A stretch of DNA of 64,000 nt. Source: Roridomyces roridus (lineage: Eukaryota; Basidiomycota; Agaricomycetes; Agaricales; Mycenaceae). Positions 11,422-24,029 of this stretch are shown here, piece after piece (the first letter of the stretch is position 1; the number at the start of each line of letters is the position of its first letter). The notes under the pieces are model-generated. The model made no database searches and was not told the DNA's origin. It saw only the letters and a program-made list of their open reading frames with translations. The stretch lies in contig JARKIF010000013.1 in NCBI GenBank assembly GCA_029378245.1, positions 186,001 to 250,000 of the forward strand. Direction: 5' to 3'. The position numbers and the translations under genes were made by a program.

Positions 11422-12647
11422 ATGGCCCCGACCGCAAACCTCCTCGACATCTCAGAGTTGGTCCACGTCATTTTCAGCTTCCTCGACGACTCTGCGGACT
11501 GGCATGCATGTGCTCTCGTCCGGCGCTCATGGGCCTATCCAGCCCAATCACGTATCTTCTCCGAAATCTCCATCGAAGGCCTTTCTCCCGGCCTCTCGCG
11601 ACTCCTCTCGGTACTCCAATACTCACCACATCTGGTCCGATTCATCACCAGTCTCACAATTTCTGTGGCAGAGTATATCAAGCCGGACGAGTTCCAAAGG
11701 CTCAGCCTCCTCGGCTACCCAGCTCTCACTCATCTCACCATCTCGTGCGGCGACTCCGAGTTTGCTTTCAAGATGTTCCCGTCCATTCGGAGATTTCTCA
11801 GAATACAGAGCCTCGCCTCAGTCTCCGGCTGCTGGGCATTCCCGGACGCAGACACCTTCTTCACCGTGTGGGACGGCTGCTCGCCGAACATTCGACGTCT
11901 CGCGTATGGAACAGCAGCTGTAGAGCACGTTCCAATAATTTCGACTTGCTCCAGTCGTCGGCGCTTGAAGCTCGAGTCGCTCCGTTTGACGGCATCTACC
12001 TGGTGGGACATCGACATCCGGTGCCCATTCGACTATTCCTGGCTTCGATGTCTCCAATATCCCGTTCTCGGGCCTCAGCTGTCCGTGCTCCCCGCTGACA
12101 TCTTGACTGCAGCGCGTAACACGGTGCAGATTCTCTCCGTCGCGGTAAGCTCTCATCTCCCGTATGATATCATCTTCTCATGTCTTTATCTGTCAGCCTC
12201 GGGTGACCGTAGAACTCTCCATGTTCCTGCAGCTGAAACAACTGGATATTCGCACAGGCCCTAGGCAGATTAATGCTGCCTTTGACACGCTTCGAACGGT
12301 ATCATCCGAGAGCCGAGCGCGTATCGAGGCCATCCGATTCAGCTTTGCGCCCTTCGCGTCGTGGCATAGAGTCAAGTCTGACTCGCATGTCCTCAGCCTG
12401 GGACGACGATTCGTCGAGTCTCAAGCGCAGTTCCCAAGATTGCGGCTCGTCTCTGTTACGTTGAATGCGATACCGACGCCGTTGCTTGTCAAGGGATTGG
12501 AGGCATATTTTCCGTTGATTGATCCCCGGATAAAGCTGACGTGGAGTGCGTGCTTCGTTCATCCAGTGGTTGCGTGGTTTTCACTCATTTTGGAACCTAG
12601 ATTTCTCGGTGAGGACGGAACCGGCTTGGGATACCTTTCTCGTATAA
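11422..12647 (+). CDS. F-box family protein
   Basis: Three exons: 11422-12144, 12197-12545 and 12601-12647, about 372 residues. The N-terminus (LLDISELVHVIFSFLDDSADWHACALVRRSW) has the spacing of an F-box, which normally binds Skp1 and recruits substrates to an SCF ubiquitin ligase. The rest has hydrophobic leucine-rich periodicity (for example 'YPALTHLTISCGD' and 'LKLESLRLTAS'), typical of agaric F-box/LRR-like proteins. The last short exon is inferred: the second frame stays open into the promoter of copy B, but a GTGCGT donor and a CCTAG acceptor 55 nt apart give a compact ending at TAA 12645-12647. An unspliced reading would extend to 12844 through sequence shared with copy A's 5' flank, which makes it less likely. 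Confidence 0.65.
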
Positions 12648-13045
12648 TGCGAGTGTCCAATGTATCATCGCTGATTCCCTTCCAAAGCCCGCGATGGATT
12701 CATAACAGTCACCGGCTTGGGGCGGGATGCTCATGTATTTGCATCTCTCAATCATTCATTCATCCAGAACATTCAGTATCAAGTTTCAGCCGCAGATTTC
12801 CCATGTCTCGAGAGATGCCTCGGGAGACGCTGTTCCTCCTATGATCGAGGCGAGTGTACAGTGTATTTTCATTCCCGCACAGACGCCGATACCCAAGTTA
12901 GGTCTTTAATCCGATGAAGGTGATCTCCGTGTTATTCGCGATCATTTCATCGAAGCTGTTAAAGGCTGTGTGTGCCATATTCCGAGCGCTCTTTGCTGTA
13001 ACCACCACCACTCCAGGCCCCAGCGCCATATCTCTCATCCGACTC

Positions 13046-15303
13046 ATGGCTGACCGTCGCGATGAGCCGCAGGTCATCAATATCTATGGTGCGTGCGTAT
13101 AACCGCAACTCTTGACCGACTCTGATGTGTACTTCTCAGGGGGCACCGGTGGTCCTGGTGGGTTTGGTCTCACTTGCGGTGGACCCGGGGGGACTGGAGA
13201 GGCGCCGATTGTGCATTTTTACGACTTCAAGGGTACCTTGGTCACGGAAGACTCTCGGTGCGTCTCGCATATCTGTTGGGCCCAATGTGTGGTACCCTGA
13301 CTCTTTGATTTAGGAATCTAGGTCCAGAGAGCGGTGCGTCAGCAACAACCCAAATCGGCGCATTTGATAAGCTCACAGCGTTTTACATAGACTTCCGCCG
13401 CGTCACTCCCGGTGACTAATTCTCCGCACTGAAATCGACAAGACGACGATGGTTGAGTATAGCAGCGAGAATGTCCGTCAGAGGGGTGTTGTATCTGTGA
13501 GGCAGGTCAGAACACGCAGAGCTCATCATGGACGCATCTTCGGGCATCAAGATCCAATGACCGCGATCGTCTACGACAAGGACGTCTTCGAGGAGGAAAT
13601 GATTTCTTCTTTTTTCCACCAAGAGCAGTGGGCTGATTTCTGAATTTAGATTCTGGCTGCGGTCCTGGAAGCCCAAAAATACCGGTACGTCACTCCACCT
13701 TTTGGGCTAGTAAGGTTGACTGTTCTTCACAGACATCCGGCCTTGGGACAGCTTTTCGGGTTAACTCGCTCAGATGGCTCGAATGCTTTGATTTTCCATG
13801 GCGGTGAGCACGTGTCTCGGAATCACGGTTGCGCGCAAAGCTGACGCCCGCAGAAATGATGACGGTGGAACAGGCTAAGGCAATGCACTCCCACTCCCTC
13901 TTGACTTCGCGTTACATCTTGCATGAAATGGTATTGTGACTTTCTTCGAAGTTTGGATCCACCTGCTTAATGTCCATACAACTAGCGGCGGCACTACAAT
14001 GTACGGTCCAGTTTGTTCTGCAGGAGTTCAACCTGACCTTTGACAAAGAATGCATACTCGTTCTGGAAAGATACCACCGGGAAAGATCTCCATGCTGTGC
14101 GAGGGTCGGCGTGGATTTCGGCGCTCACTGGACAATTATGTTTGAATATCGGGGACGGGGACAAACCCTGTGTGCTCGTTTGGGTTTTGTTACAGGAGCT
14201 TAAAGACGCTCCGGCAGGCAACTTGCCGTCGATACAGCTCACCCTCCCTGCACACGCGATGGAAGAAGCACTATTTGGCAATCTGACGCACGACGACCTA
14301 TTCTCCATGTTCAAATTTCAACATGGACAATGCAGCATTGAGTCCGGCTCTTCTTCCATCGCATTTCCATCGATTTGGGATTTTTCAAGTGGTGGACATC
14401 GCTTGGCAACGAATCAACTGCCAAACCGCCTCTCCAACAGCGACTTTGCGGTGATGATGTGGAGACTTGCTGGGTCAGAGACCTCACTTAAAAGGACGTC
14501 AACTGGATGGACAGGGTACGCTCCAAACGGCGTCTTGCTTCTATGAGCTCACGACCAGAGTAGAATCGAGTTCTCCAGCACGCGCACGCAGCCGTACTAC
14601 AAACTGAAAATGTCGGTTGAACTAGAAAATCGTGCGGCCGAGGTCGCTAAAAACTGGTGGCTGTCCCAGGCATACGCATTCCTCGGTCAAATGCAACGCG
14701 CAGGTGCGTCCTCGTCTGGTCTATAGCTTGGGTTCTCAAACTAATCATGATGGACTCGCCCAGGGACTGCGGAGACATTCATGAACCTCCATCTCGTCAC
14801 CGGTGTTCGCTTTGAATGCCTCGTGTATAGCGAATTCGATCCCTTCACCTTACACGGGACATTCATGGCCGATCCAACCTACCAGCCCGTGTATCTGTTT
14901 TTATTCACACCCCAAGTGGAGATGTGCAAGGACCATTTTACCCTGGCCAACCCTCCCGATACCGAGAAATACTATTGGGCGCGAGATCCGGAAGGCTTTG
15001 ATAGGTTGACGCACGAGGTTGCTGATGATCTTGGTCTGCCAATGCCCTATTTCGAAGTGGATTTACAGGGCGTGTCAGTCACGGAGGAGGAGAGCAAACT
15101 CATCCACAAGTTTCATATCGCGAAGGAGGTGGATCCTAATGTTGTGGTCCCTGCAGTGGTGCGTCATGGCACTGTTTCATTTCGCTCTCTTCTAACCACG
15201 GCCGTAGTGGGGGGATGAGGAATATGCGGACCAAGTTCGGAGTAGCAACACTGTGAACGATATCGCAATGCCCGGCGGATGGCCTGAAGTAGCAGAGTAC
15301 TAG
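13046..15303 (+). pseudogene. Glycine-rich/kinase-like agaric family protein, copy B, frameshifted
   Basis: Twelve exons: 13046-13088, 13140-13257, 13314-13333, 13379 to about 13595, 13650-13684, 13733-13803, 13854-13930, 13986-14000, 14049-14515, 14564-14703, 14764-15158 and 15208-15303. The product starts MADRRDEPQVINIYG, has a glycine-rich stretch (GGTGGPGG...GGPGGTGEAP), a kinase-like N-lobe fragment (HHGRIFGHQDPMTAIVYD), an 'RHPALGQLFGLTRSDGSNALIFHG' segment and a long C-terminal domain (PVYLFLFTPQVEM; DRLTHEVADDLGLP) ending PGGWPEVAEY. All phases agree except in exon 4: alignment with copy A shows one base missing at about 13416, producing a stop two bases later. The 3' border of exon 4 also lacks a GT donor. 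It is either a young pseudogene or an assembly error. The function of the family is unknown to me. Confidence 0.68.
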
Positions 15304-18300
15304 GCCATTCAAACTTTCAAATTCTGAAATTGCATCCCAGTTCTCCGAGCCGTGCGGAGTCCGAACCCGCCTCGCACACTCCTTGAGATTCTGGGAAACA
15401 ATATTTGGATTAGGAGTTCGTCGTATCCAGATCGTGGGAGTTGATTACACAAGCCTTTGCATCTCTTTCACAACCACCATGTCCGACTCAGGAACGATCT
15501 TGCTAGAATCTGAGTCGCTGTCACCGCCCGTCGTGGTGTCCACCGCACGTCCTTTCGATTCAACTCTGGATGAAAGTCATCCTCTGGAATGGTGTAGAGT
15601 ACTTATTCCTCTTCCTTTGCACTGGATTCTGAAATCAAACATTCCTTCGTGCCCAGACGCCCAGTCAGTCTTCGAGACTCTGTATATGGTGTATTGAACT
15701 ACACGGCTCCTTGCACTCGGAGACGAAAACCTCTCTCTCTCTCTGAAGTCGCAGAATCTCCTCCGGCAAGAGATGCGCGCAGACTAAGGCAGTTCAATCA
15801 TCGGTTCTCAGACAGAACCTTCAGGATGCGACATCCGCGTTGAGCTCGGCGCGTGCGCGGAACGAGTTGATGACGAGGATTTGAGATTTGGAGATGCAGA
15901 TGGAGTCTCCGTGCTTTCGGACGATCCCCCGTGGATATTCACGGGTGGAAGAAGTACTTATGATGAGATTGATCAATTCGGGATGTGCGACCACGTTTGA
16001 TGGCCGTTGTGGAGTGGCTGGCTGCTGGCAGCCTCTCCCTTCCATTCGGGGTTATCGGAGGTATCAGCTAGTATTTAGGGCTTGTTGTAGCTTAGTCATC
16101 ATACATTGGGTCTCCTTGCTTTCACCCCACCGCTGCGAGTCCCTCCGACTCATCTCCCGACCCCTCCACCGTGATCGCCTTTTTCGACTTTTTCGAGCAG
16201 TGTTATAACGGTTCGGCAATGTTCGGCATTATGCCTCCGGTTCAGATTGTTGGTATCTACAAATAATGTGGTACACTACGGAAAAGTTCAAAGTCCTTGC
16301 ATTTGAGCAGTGAAGGGGATGCAGTTGATGGCCATGAGATTGCGCCACCGCGCTTCTGGCTTATCGCAAGAGGGTAGTCCCTCCGCTGAGCTCGTTCAGT
16401 CTTTATCCACGCTCAGTTACGAAACTCTAGACGCAACCAAGTTACCAAAAGCGGTGATGGGGCTGCAACTCAGCCCAACGGTGACTTCCAACCCAGTGAG
16501 TCGACACCAAGGAGCCCAGCGATCGCAGATGCAGCCACACTGGTCGAGCTCATGGTGCTACTGCAGCACTGAGGTGAATCCGGTGTAGTGACCGGCGGCG
16601 GTGGGGTGTTTGGGGTGGGGGTGGCGGCCGCAAGGGACTGCCCGCTGATGTGAGAAGGAATTCAACGAAGAACGAGATGCGTACGGGGAAATGAAGTGCG
16701 ATAGGCACCCTGTACTTGGAGAACATGTTTGGGAAGACGGCGGCTGGCTGCGAGAATCGCTGGAAGGCGTCATCCGCTTTTATGTCGTCTTGCGGCACCG
16801 GCGTCCTGGAAATGGCAGGTCTCACCCATTCGCTTCACTGGACAGCGTTGGATGGGGCAGGTGGAGCTGTGGAGCTGGTGGGCGGTTTTTCGGTCCTCGG
16901 GAAGAGTGGATCATTGACCACGATGCAGTCGGGAATAGCAGCCCTTTTGCGAGAACCCATGACGAAAATTGCGGAGAGTAGCACAAGGAGCGATCTGTGG
17001 AGCGATGAGGCTTCTGGCTCTGAGGAAGAGAAAGCTAGAGGCGGATGGTGGCTGATGTATGGAGTGAGTTGGTCACCGTGCGTCTCACGTCAAGCGTAAT
17101 TAAACACTTGTATTCAACGCAGTCAGTGCGGGGATTGATAGAGGTCACTTGATCAGGTGCAAGAACGTCGAACTTGAAACCACGTTGGGTCGTACTGGCG
17201 TTTAACGACAGGCTGGGCAGCGAACCCCTCGTCGAGCCATATTGAGGCAGGAGGCATCTAAAAACTTGTTCGTCCTTGCCCCCGGATCTGGATCAGGCAG
17301 ATGGCCCTGGGAGATGGCTACGACCGTTGTTCTAGACTGACGGAGGTTTTCTCGGTCACAAGTCCAAATTAAACTTGTCTCCGATGACTCGCGACGCCAC
17401 GAATGCACACACACCTACTTGGCTTTCAGCCCATCAAGTCGCCGTGTTATGTGCCCAGGCACTATCCAGACCGCCCCCGCAGCGTGAACGAGACAAAAAT
17501 ATTGGGCGTGCGAATCGAAGCCGAGTTCACGGTGTCCTTGTTACCAATTTCCGCCAGTGAGAATTTTTCAGGGTGCACCCCACACGAGGCGAAACGAATG
17601 GATATACCTTTACGCCGTTGGAAAAGTGCCACGCGGAGACGCGGAGGTAATGTGGAGGTCATGCAGCTCCAGCCGGTTGGCGCTCAGCCACAAGCCCTGT
17701 GGGAAGCAAGTTCGTGAATGAAAGGAAGGTGATTTAGCCAGATTAACGGCGCACATATGACGTCGGGTGTTATTTGGGGTTCAAATCGTTGAGAGCGCCG
17801 AGTTGAGAGTAATTCATGGAGGACCACATGATTGAGAGGAAATACCGAGACCTGTTCAACTAAGAACCGGTGAGTGATGACCCTCGTTCTTTTTTAGTTG
17901 TGTGTGCAACAAGGAGACGTCATCAGTGGTTGTCGTTTGGAAGGTTTCAAGTGCTTGGAACAGATGGGCACCAGGTGACGAGTTATTCCCTACTTCGCAG
18001 GCATTAGAGAATCGGTGGCAGCTGAATAATAGCAATCCACCTATGGAGCCGGACTGAGGGAAGTTTTTTCGACGTCTGGAGTGCGATCACAAGTGAGAGG
18101 TATAGTGTACAGGGTTTCGGAGACTCGCAGGGTTGAAGTAACACGGGGACGGTAGGCAGAATGAGCGAGTCTTCGGACAACGAGAGCAGGAGCGATAGGC
18201 ATAGTTGACTAGAGGTCATAGATCTCTAGGTTTGATTTCGGAAGCCAAAAGTGTGGGTCGCTCCGCCGTTCGGGAAGATGTCTTTAATCTAGATTTGAAC

Positions 18301-21282
18301 GGAATCCACAAAAGGAAGAAAGGGTCAAGTGCAGTGGACCCAGGACTCATCTTCAATTTGGGCCACCGAGAGCCGTCAGAGATGAGCGGTCTTCATCGAG
18401 CAAAGAGGAGGCATTTCTCAAAGCGAGCATTTCGAATCGCAGCGAGCACGGAAAAGCAGTCGTTCCTGTGTGTCGGACAATCTCGTGGAGATGTACGTCA
18501 AGATGGCGGAGAGCGTCGTTGATTGGTGGCAGGATTTTCGATGCGTCGACGCACAAGAGCACCACGCTCCTCCGCCCGTATCTCGCAGAGGCGCTGGTGG
18601 GATGGTCGCCCTGAAAGCCTGGACTGGTCGAGGTCTGGAAACCAACTATGCAGCCTGGGTTGCTGGTCGGAGCTGAGTGCTATTTCGGGAAGGAGATAGA
18701 TGAGTATAATCGGAGTCTAGAGGATCGTGCAAGGTGTCCATCGAGTTGATTTGCTATGAAGCTACACCACGGACCCGAGATGATCTCGGGTGGATGTCAG
18801 CCGGGGGTGTTGGCCGACATTAGAGCGGGACGTCAGATGGATATCGCCTGATGTCAGGATCGAATACATCCCTCGAATCAATAGCACTTCAGACTGATCA
18901 CTGACCTCAGCCTGCTGTCAACGCTGGAATGTCAGTCCGGCATACACCCAAGGTCATTCAGAGCACATATTGAACCATATCATCCCTCATTCAGATTCAA
19001 ATATAGTGAAATAAATATATTCAAAGTAATTCGTATCTACACTAATACAGCGCTCTCCCAAATCTTTACAATAACAATGACCAGATCTGACCGTTGAAGG
19101 AACGCAGCCCACGGAAGCCTTGATTGTGTTTGAGGAGAAAACGCAGCAACAGCAGCCTTGAACCTTCTCCACAGCAATGGCTTGAGTCCCGACACGGGTA
19201 AATGGCCTAGTTGTAAGAGACGAGACTTGCAAGTTGCGACAAAGTTGGTTGAAGACTTGGCGAGGGTCTTCCAGTTGACGGGCTTGATGTAAGGGGCTTG
19301 AGTGGGCGTGGCATTGGATGGACATATTCAACGACCGAACTTTCGATTTGGAATGATTGCCACGTTGATCTTGAGGTAGTTCGAGGGGCAGGCTACTTGA
19401 AACCAGCGGGCCTTGAGTACGTAACTTGAGACTTGGCAGAACCGATCGTAACATCTTGTCATTGTCGCGTTGAGGGCGTGAGTTCAGGTTTCAAACTTCC
19501 AATGGGCTTGTAAAGGTCGCCGGCTGGCATCTGTGCGAGTGTCGACGTTCAAGGGGAGGAGTGTGTTCGGGATGGGCATGGAGAACGGGGAGAATGGGTA
19601 ATGCTGGGGTGGGACTTGTCGGTGGAGATGGGGGAGGGAACGGGGAAAGTGAGCACGCGTATTCTGGACTCGGTCGGACTTGACTCGCACGGTGACGTCG
19701 GCTATAGCCTATGGATTTGAAGTGGGCGAGGCGGTGCCAGCCGATGGCAGAGGGCAACAGGAGTCCAAAGAAGAGGAGTGCAGCCCTAGACCTTGCCGAC
19801 GAGGTCTAACCGCGCGGTCAGAGGGAAGACTTGAGGAAGGAATAGACGCGCACCAAGTCACCCAGCGCAGTCCAAACAACTCAATGCTCAAGTCATCTGC
19901 TTGACGGTGGGTAGCCGAACGTGTACGTCGTGAGAGGACTTGCCGTGGGAGCGCTGGTTTCACGACGGCTGCAACACCAAGAGTGACTGGGAGATGGAGG
20001 GAAGAAAGAAGAAGGGTTGTTGACGGTTGTCGCCTTTCCGAATCCAGTCATCAACGAACCTCACGTGGGTATCCACGTAATCTCGGCAATGGACTTGACG
20101 AAATTCCAAGCTTCGTCTTCGTCTCTCCCTCCCGGAATTCAGTTCTCACTGGCCCCACGCCCGGCACCTGAGACCTCCCAACTAACCCGACATCGCAGAT
20201 TCGCAGGCACATCAGCTGCCTCTGAGGAGCTGCCACTAGCGGGTGCCATGCCCGTTGCAACCTGCCGGTGTCTTTCTCTTGTCCCTGGAGTGCTCGACGA
20301 CTTGACGGTGTCCGACTTGAGCCTGTGTTTAATTACACGTTATTCGAATCTACTGCATCATTTGCGTGAGCCAAGTTTTCGGCTGTAAATACAAAACTCA
20401 GTTACTCATACTTGTACTGATGTCAGACGGTAATCTCAGTTGGATTGCTGATCTGAGGGCAGCCTGAGCAAAATATGATACCATTTTGAGGTCAGTCTGC
20501 AGACATCAAATGAATCTCAGCGTTATGTCATTGGTACATTTTTGGAAAATATCCGACAGATGTCAGTGATCAATGTCAGTTTGACCTCCGTACGGGTTGG
20601 TGGTGTAGGACATCCGTCGTGTCCGAGTGTGGAGCGCGCGCGAGTCGGAAGACGTGTCCCAGAAACTCCGGCCGGTGAGTCACACTGTCGGAACGAGTCG
20701 GAAGGAGTCAGTTCCAAGCACGGCGAGAATTGTAGGATCCCAGGTAGAGAGAGACAAGAAGTCGTGAAGATCAGAAGATGGCGATTCGGGAGTTGAAAGA
20801 GGGTCTTGATGGGCCAAAGATGACACAACAAAGCTTTGATCCGTCACCTTGCCCATCGCCTCCAGTCATGGCCGGTGCCCTTTGCCACCGCTACTCTTGA
20901 TTGCCTCCTCCTAGGTAATCTGCACCTCTTACTACTCATCCGAATCCTAAACCCACACGATCAGGCGAATAATTTCATATTTGATGTTCACCAAGGCGGG
21001 TTTTTGGATGACAACATCTTCGCGGCTTCAGGTGACAACTCCTTCTCAACGCCACTGCCCGCACGATTGCGGACTCTGCAGACGGGGTGGTCGTTACACT
21101 TGTCAACGGAACGCGGATTAGCGGTGATTACGACGTCCCCTACTCTGTCAAGAGGAGGGTTCTGTGGGGCTGAATGGTTGATGGCCTGCAAAATTTACTG
21201 CATCTTTTCCCACGTATGTCAAAACTGATCCGGATGATTGCCACCATGATCCACATTCATCTCCGTCCCTACTTACTGAAAT
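15304..21282. other. Long gene-poor stretch
   Basis: No gene could be assembled. A plus-strand reading from 15479 (MSDSGTILLESESLSPP) and one at 16716-17099 are open but have no recognisable domain. Around 19000-20000 the sequence is rich in ACTTGA/TCAAGT-type words. At 18895-18905 and 20562-20572 a TGATCACTGAC word recurs in inverted orientation (reported as a finding). A plus-strand reading around 21065-21180 (VVVTLVNGTRISGDYDVPYSV) looks coding-like but could not be extended. Confidence 0.4.
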
Positions 21283-21749
21283 CAAGGGGTATCAAAGATA
21301 AGGAATTGCCTATTATAGGAGGGGGGAGGGGGGTCCCTCTGAGGGCTGAAAAAAAAGTTTTGTACCAAATTTCTGTAGAACACCAGGAAGTTCTGTTTGC
21401 TTAGCTAGACCACTGAACAGAGTCCCAGTGGACTTTCTCAATTGTTTCAGTACATAGTCCCGGTTAGATCACGTGTCCATGTAGTCACGTGCTCTGGTCA
21501 CGAGGGGACCCTCATCAACTCAGAATTTCAGCGCAAAACCCCGATCTTGGGCTCCAGAGGTAAGGGAATGCACTAGAAGCCATTTGGAAGCATGTACAGC
21601 AAGCAGGCAGGCTGAAATAGCTGAAATAAGCTGATTTGATGCATCCCAAAAAGGAAATTTCCTTTTATAGAGGGGGGGAGGGTCAGCCGATTTGGCTGAA
21701 ATAAAAAATTTGAGGTGATGTACTGAACTCTTATCTTTGGTACCCCTTG
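21283..21749 (+). mobile_element. hAT-like miniature inverted-repeat element, copy 1
   Basis: The element is 467 bp. Ends read inward begin CAAGGGGTATCAAAGATA (left) and CAAGGGGTACCAAAGATA (right). It is flanked by an exact 8 bp duplication, ACTGAAAT (21275-21282 and 21750-21757). An 8 bp duplication with C-A-rich short termini suggests the hAT superfamily. Next to the ends are TATTATAGG/GGAAATTTCC blocks and purine-rich GGGGGG runs. There is no coding capacity, so it depends on a transposase elsewhere. A second copy in opposite orientation lies at 29300-29751. Confidence 0.8.
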
Positions 21750-21757
21750 ACTGAAAT

Positions 21758-22775
21758 GCTATCATTCAACGATCACGGAACAGCACACGATCATATCATG
21801 CCGACAGGCTACACGGCAAATGTTTCATCAGAGGAGCCATAAATGCATCAGTATCGGCAGTGCATCGGCAGCTGTTCCAGAGTTGATTTGGAGTTGATTC
21901 AGAATCAAGCCAGAGTAGGGGATTGGTCTTGGGGTGTTGCGCAGCATGATGATGTCGTTTTCGAGCCAACCTTGCCGTTGTGGAAGCAGGAGGCAATTTA
22001 GAGTATGACCATGGTGCGTGCTGTCCCTTTTGCATCGGGATTTGGAGGTAAGGAGACTGCAGAACGTGTTCCGAGTTGCGTTGCTGCAATAGGCAACTTG
22101 CAAGTGTCAGAGTTTGCCGTCCGTGGAGTCAATCCCGAATTCGAGTCCGTATGTCATTTGCCATTGTACGCGCCGTCTTTCTTGGATGTTTTCTTTCGCC
22201 GCTGTGCCTTGGCCGTGTCGGAGGTCAAACCAGCATATCGATTCGAACTGACTGTGGAAGTCAAGTGTAGCTACATAGTCCCGTCGCAAAGACGACTACC
22301 ACCACATCCCCGTTGGACCGGCTCCCCTTCTCGAACTTGAGTTCCATCTCAATGTGAAATCCGTCAAGTGGTCTTTCAAACTCGTTTTCTCAACCTTGTG
22401 TTTGACTATTCTTGGATCCATATGAGAGAAAATTTTGTTCCTCACAATATCGAGAAGCCAGAGTGGATGTCTCTACGCTCTAAATAGAATAATCCATCAG
22501 ATGGTGGAATTTAGATCTTGCTAGTACACGCCGGATGTTGAGAGAGTGACCGTGCCACCGTGATGAGTTATCCGTTCCGGCTCTCGAAACTCTGGAGAAA
22601 GTTGGGGGAAAGCTATCCGATACGAGGTCGTGAGTTAGGGAAGCGACGGCTAAGTAGACCACAGCAGGGAGTTCTTCGCGAAACCTAACCTGGTAGCCGT
22701 GGGAACAAAGAGACACGGCCATCAGACAATGACTAGACATCAGTGGCTGTGTTCCCCTGCATCTCTTCCCTGACC
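21758..22775. other. Intergenic, nothing recognised
   Basis: Upstream flank of the MYND gene. Open frames on both strands are short or overlapping and show no domain. Confidence 0.35.
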
Positions 22776-24029
22776 ATGACCGCCCTCGACAGCTCACTCC
22801 AGGCACGCAACATCTCAAGGCTGCCCTGGAAGCTACGCGTGAGCCATAGTTCTGCGACACTTCTGCTACCATGCTAGCGCGAATAAAGGGCTATTCTCCC
22901 CACATCTCTCAGCAATTCATCGTACAGGGGGTCATCCCGTTCCTCGTTTCAGCCCTCGCCGTCGAGGGAAACCCGCCGCAAGACGAAATCCCCACACCAG
23001 ACCTTTCCGTGGGCATCGAACGGGCGCCTGAAGTCCTCATGCGTTACCTGGAGCTCACTACCAGCTACACATCGAGCCCGGGAGGCTTCCTCACCTTCTG
23101 CGCGTCGTACTTCCGCGCATTTTGATTTTTCCTTCCTCCATCCTGGAACTCCAGAATGCGCTTGCACGTTTGGATACTGCATCGAGTAGCACTGCGTTCA
23201 CGCAGTCGGTGCTCTATCCATCTTGGACGGCGTTCAAGAGCATTGTGCATAGTCGGGTTTCACTCGTCGAGATGTGGGAGGTTGATCGAGCTCACTCTAC
23301 GATGGTGTGTGATAACCTTCAGGTGAGTCCACCCCAGTGTATGTACCAAACAATTGACGACTCGGCTTGCCAGTGCCAAAAGGTGGACCAAAGAGACTGT
23401 TTCCGCCGCTGTTCTGGCTGCATCCACGTCGCATATTGTTCGCAAACATGTCAACGTTCGGATTGGGTGGACGGCCACCGGAGCGAATGTCCCGTTCTAC
23501 CCTCGGCTCAAGGTTAGTTCTCCCTCGGTACGATATCGATATAATCTTAGTCCGACTAGCATCCACAGCCTCCGGGTTTCGTTGCCGCGACAGATCTTTT
23601 ATACGCGCGCTCCTGGGTTCAACGTACAACACTCACCGACTTGACATCGCCATCAAAATCATCGAGTTTATGGTGGCGCAACCCAACACGCTTTTCCTTA
23701 TCACATACAACTTCACACCCCGTATCGATGCGCAGAATCCTATCATTGAGGTGCACCCGCTGACGCATCTGGACGAACCGTTGCGGGGCACGTACTCGCC
23801 ACGCCTCGCGCGTTCCCGTGGGCTGCTGACCCTGCATACTGTGGAGTTGGGATACAATAGCGTGACACTAGTGACTGAACTTGCCATGTACCCCCTGCGT
23901 CGGGCGAGTACACGGTTTTTTGATGGATTGATGAGTCTTGCGGCGAGAAGCCTCGGCCCTCCGGACTTGGAGGATGCTGTGCGCAGTTTGATTGCGGCGA
24001 CGGAGGGGGAGAATGAGCAGTTCTGCTAG
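22776..24029 (+). CDS. MYND-type zinc-finger protein
   Basis: The finger is read across a spliced junction: the exon ending at 'MVCDNLQ' (23322) has a GTGAGT donor and joins 'CQKVDQRDCFRRC' at 23374, giving the MYND pattern with 'YCSQTCQRSDWVDGHRSEC'. The next intron starts with GTTAGT after 'PVLPSAQ' and joins a C-terminal exon running to the stop at 24027-24029. MYND fingers bind proline-rich partners; in agarics such proteins form large families of unknown role. The start at 22776 (MTALDSSLQARNISRLPWKLR) resembles the N-terminus of these families. The links between it, the open block at 22871-23125 and the exon entering at about 23152 were not fully resolved, so the 5' half is provisional and a lesion there cannot be excluded. 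Confidence 0.62.

Larger units (their letters stand above)
4358..15303. repeat. Head-to-head inverted duplication of the copy A/copy B gene
   Basis: The two arms are 4358 to about 8190 (minus) and about 12745 to 15303 (plus). The similarity covers the 5' flank, exon order, several identical exon lengths and the final PGGWPEVAEY tail. It is clear at protein level but diverged at DNA level, so the duplication is not recent. The CACTA-like element is in one arm only and therefore postdates the duplication. Confidence 0.65.

Noticed and set aside
11340..12098. 252-residue frame overlapping the F-box gene
   Set aside because: It is a shadow in another phase without an F-box or repeat pattern.
12546..12844. 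F-box gene at 11422 extending to 12844
   Set aside because: The extension crosses the duplicated 5' flank of copy B; a GTGCGT...CCTAG intron gives a compact last exon instead.
17770..17800. GGGTTCAAATCGTT as a tRNA T-arm
   Set aside because: No matching stem, D-arm or anticodon arm is present around it.
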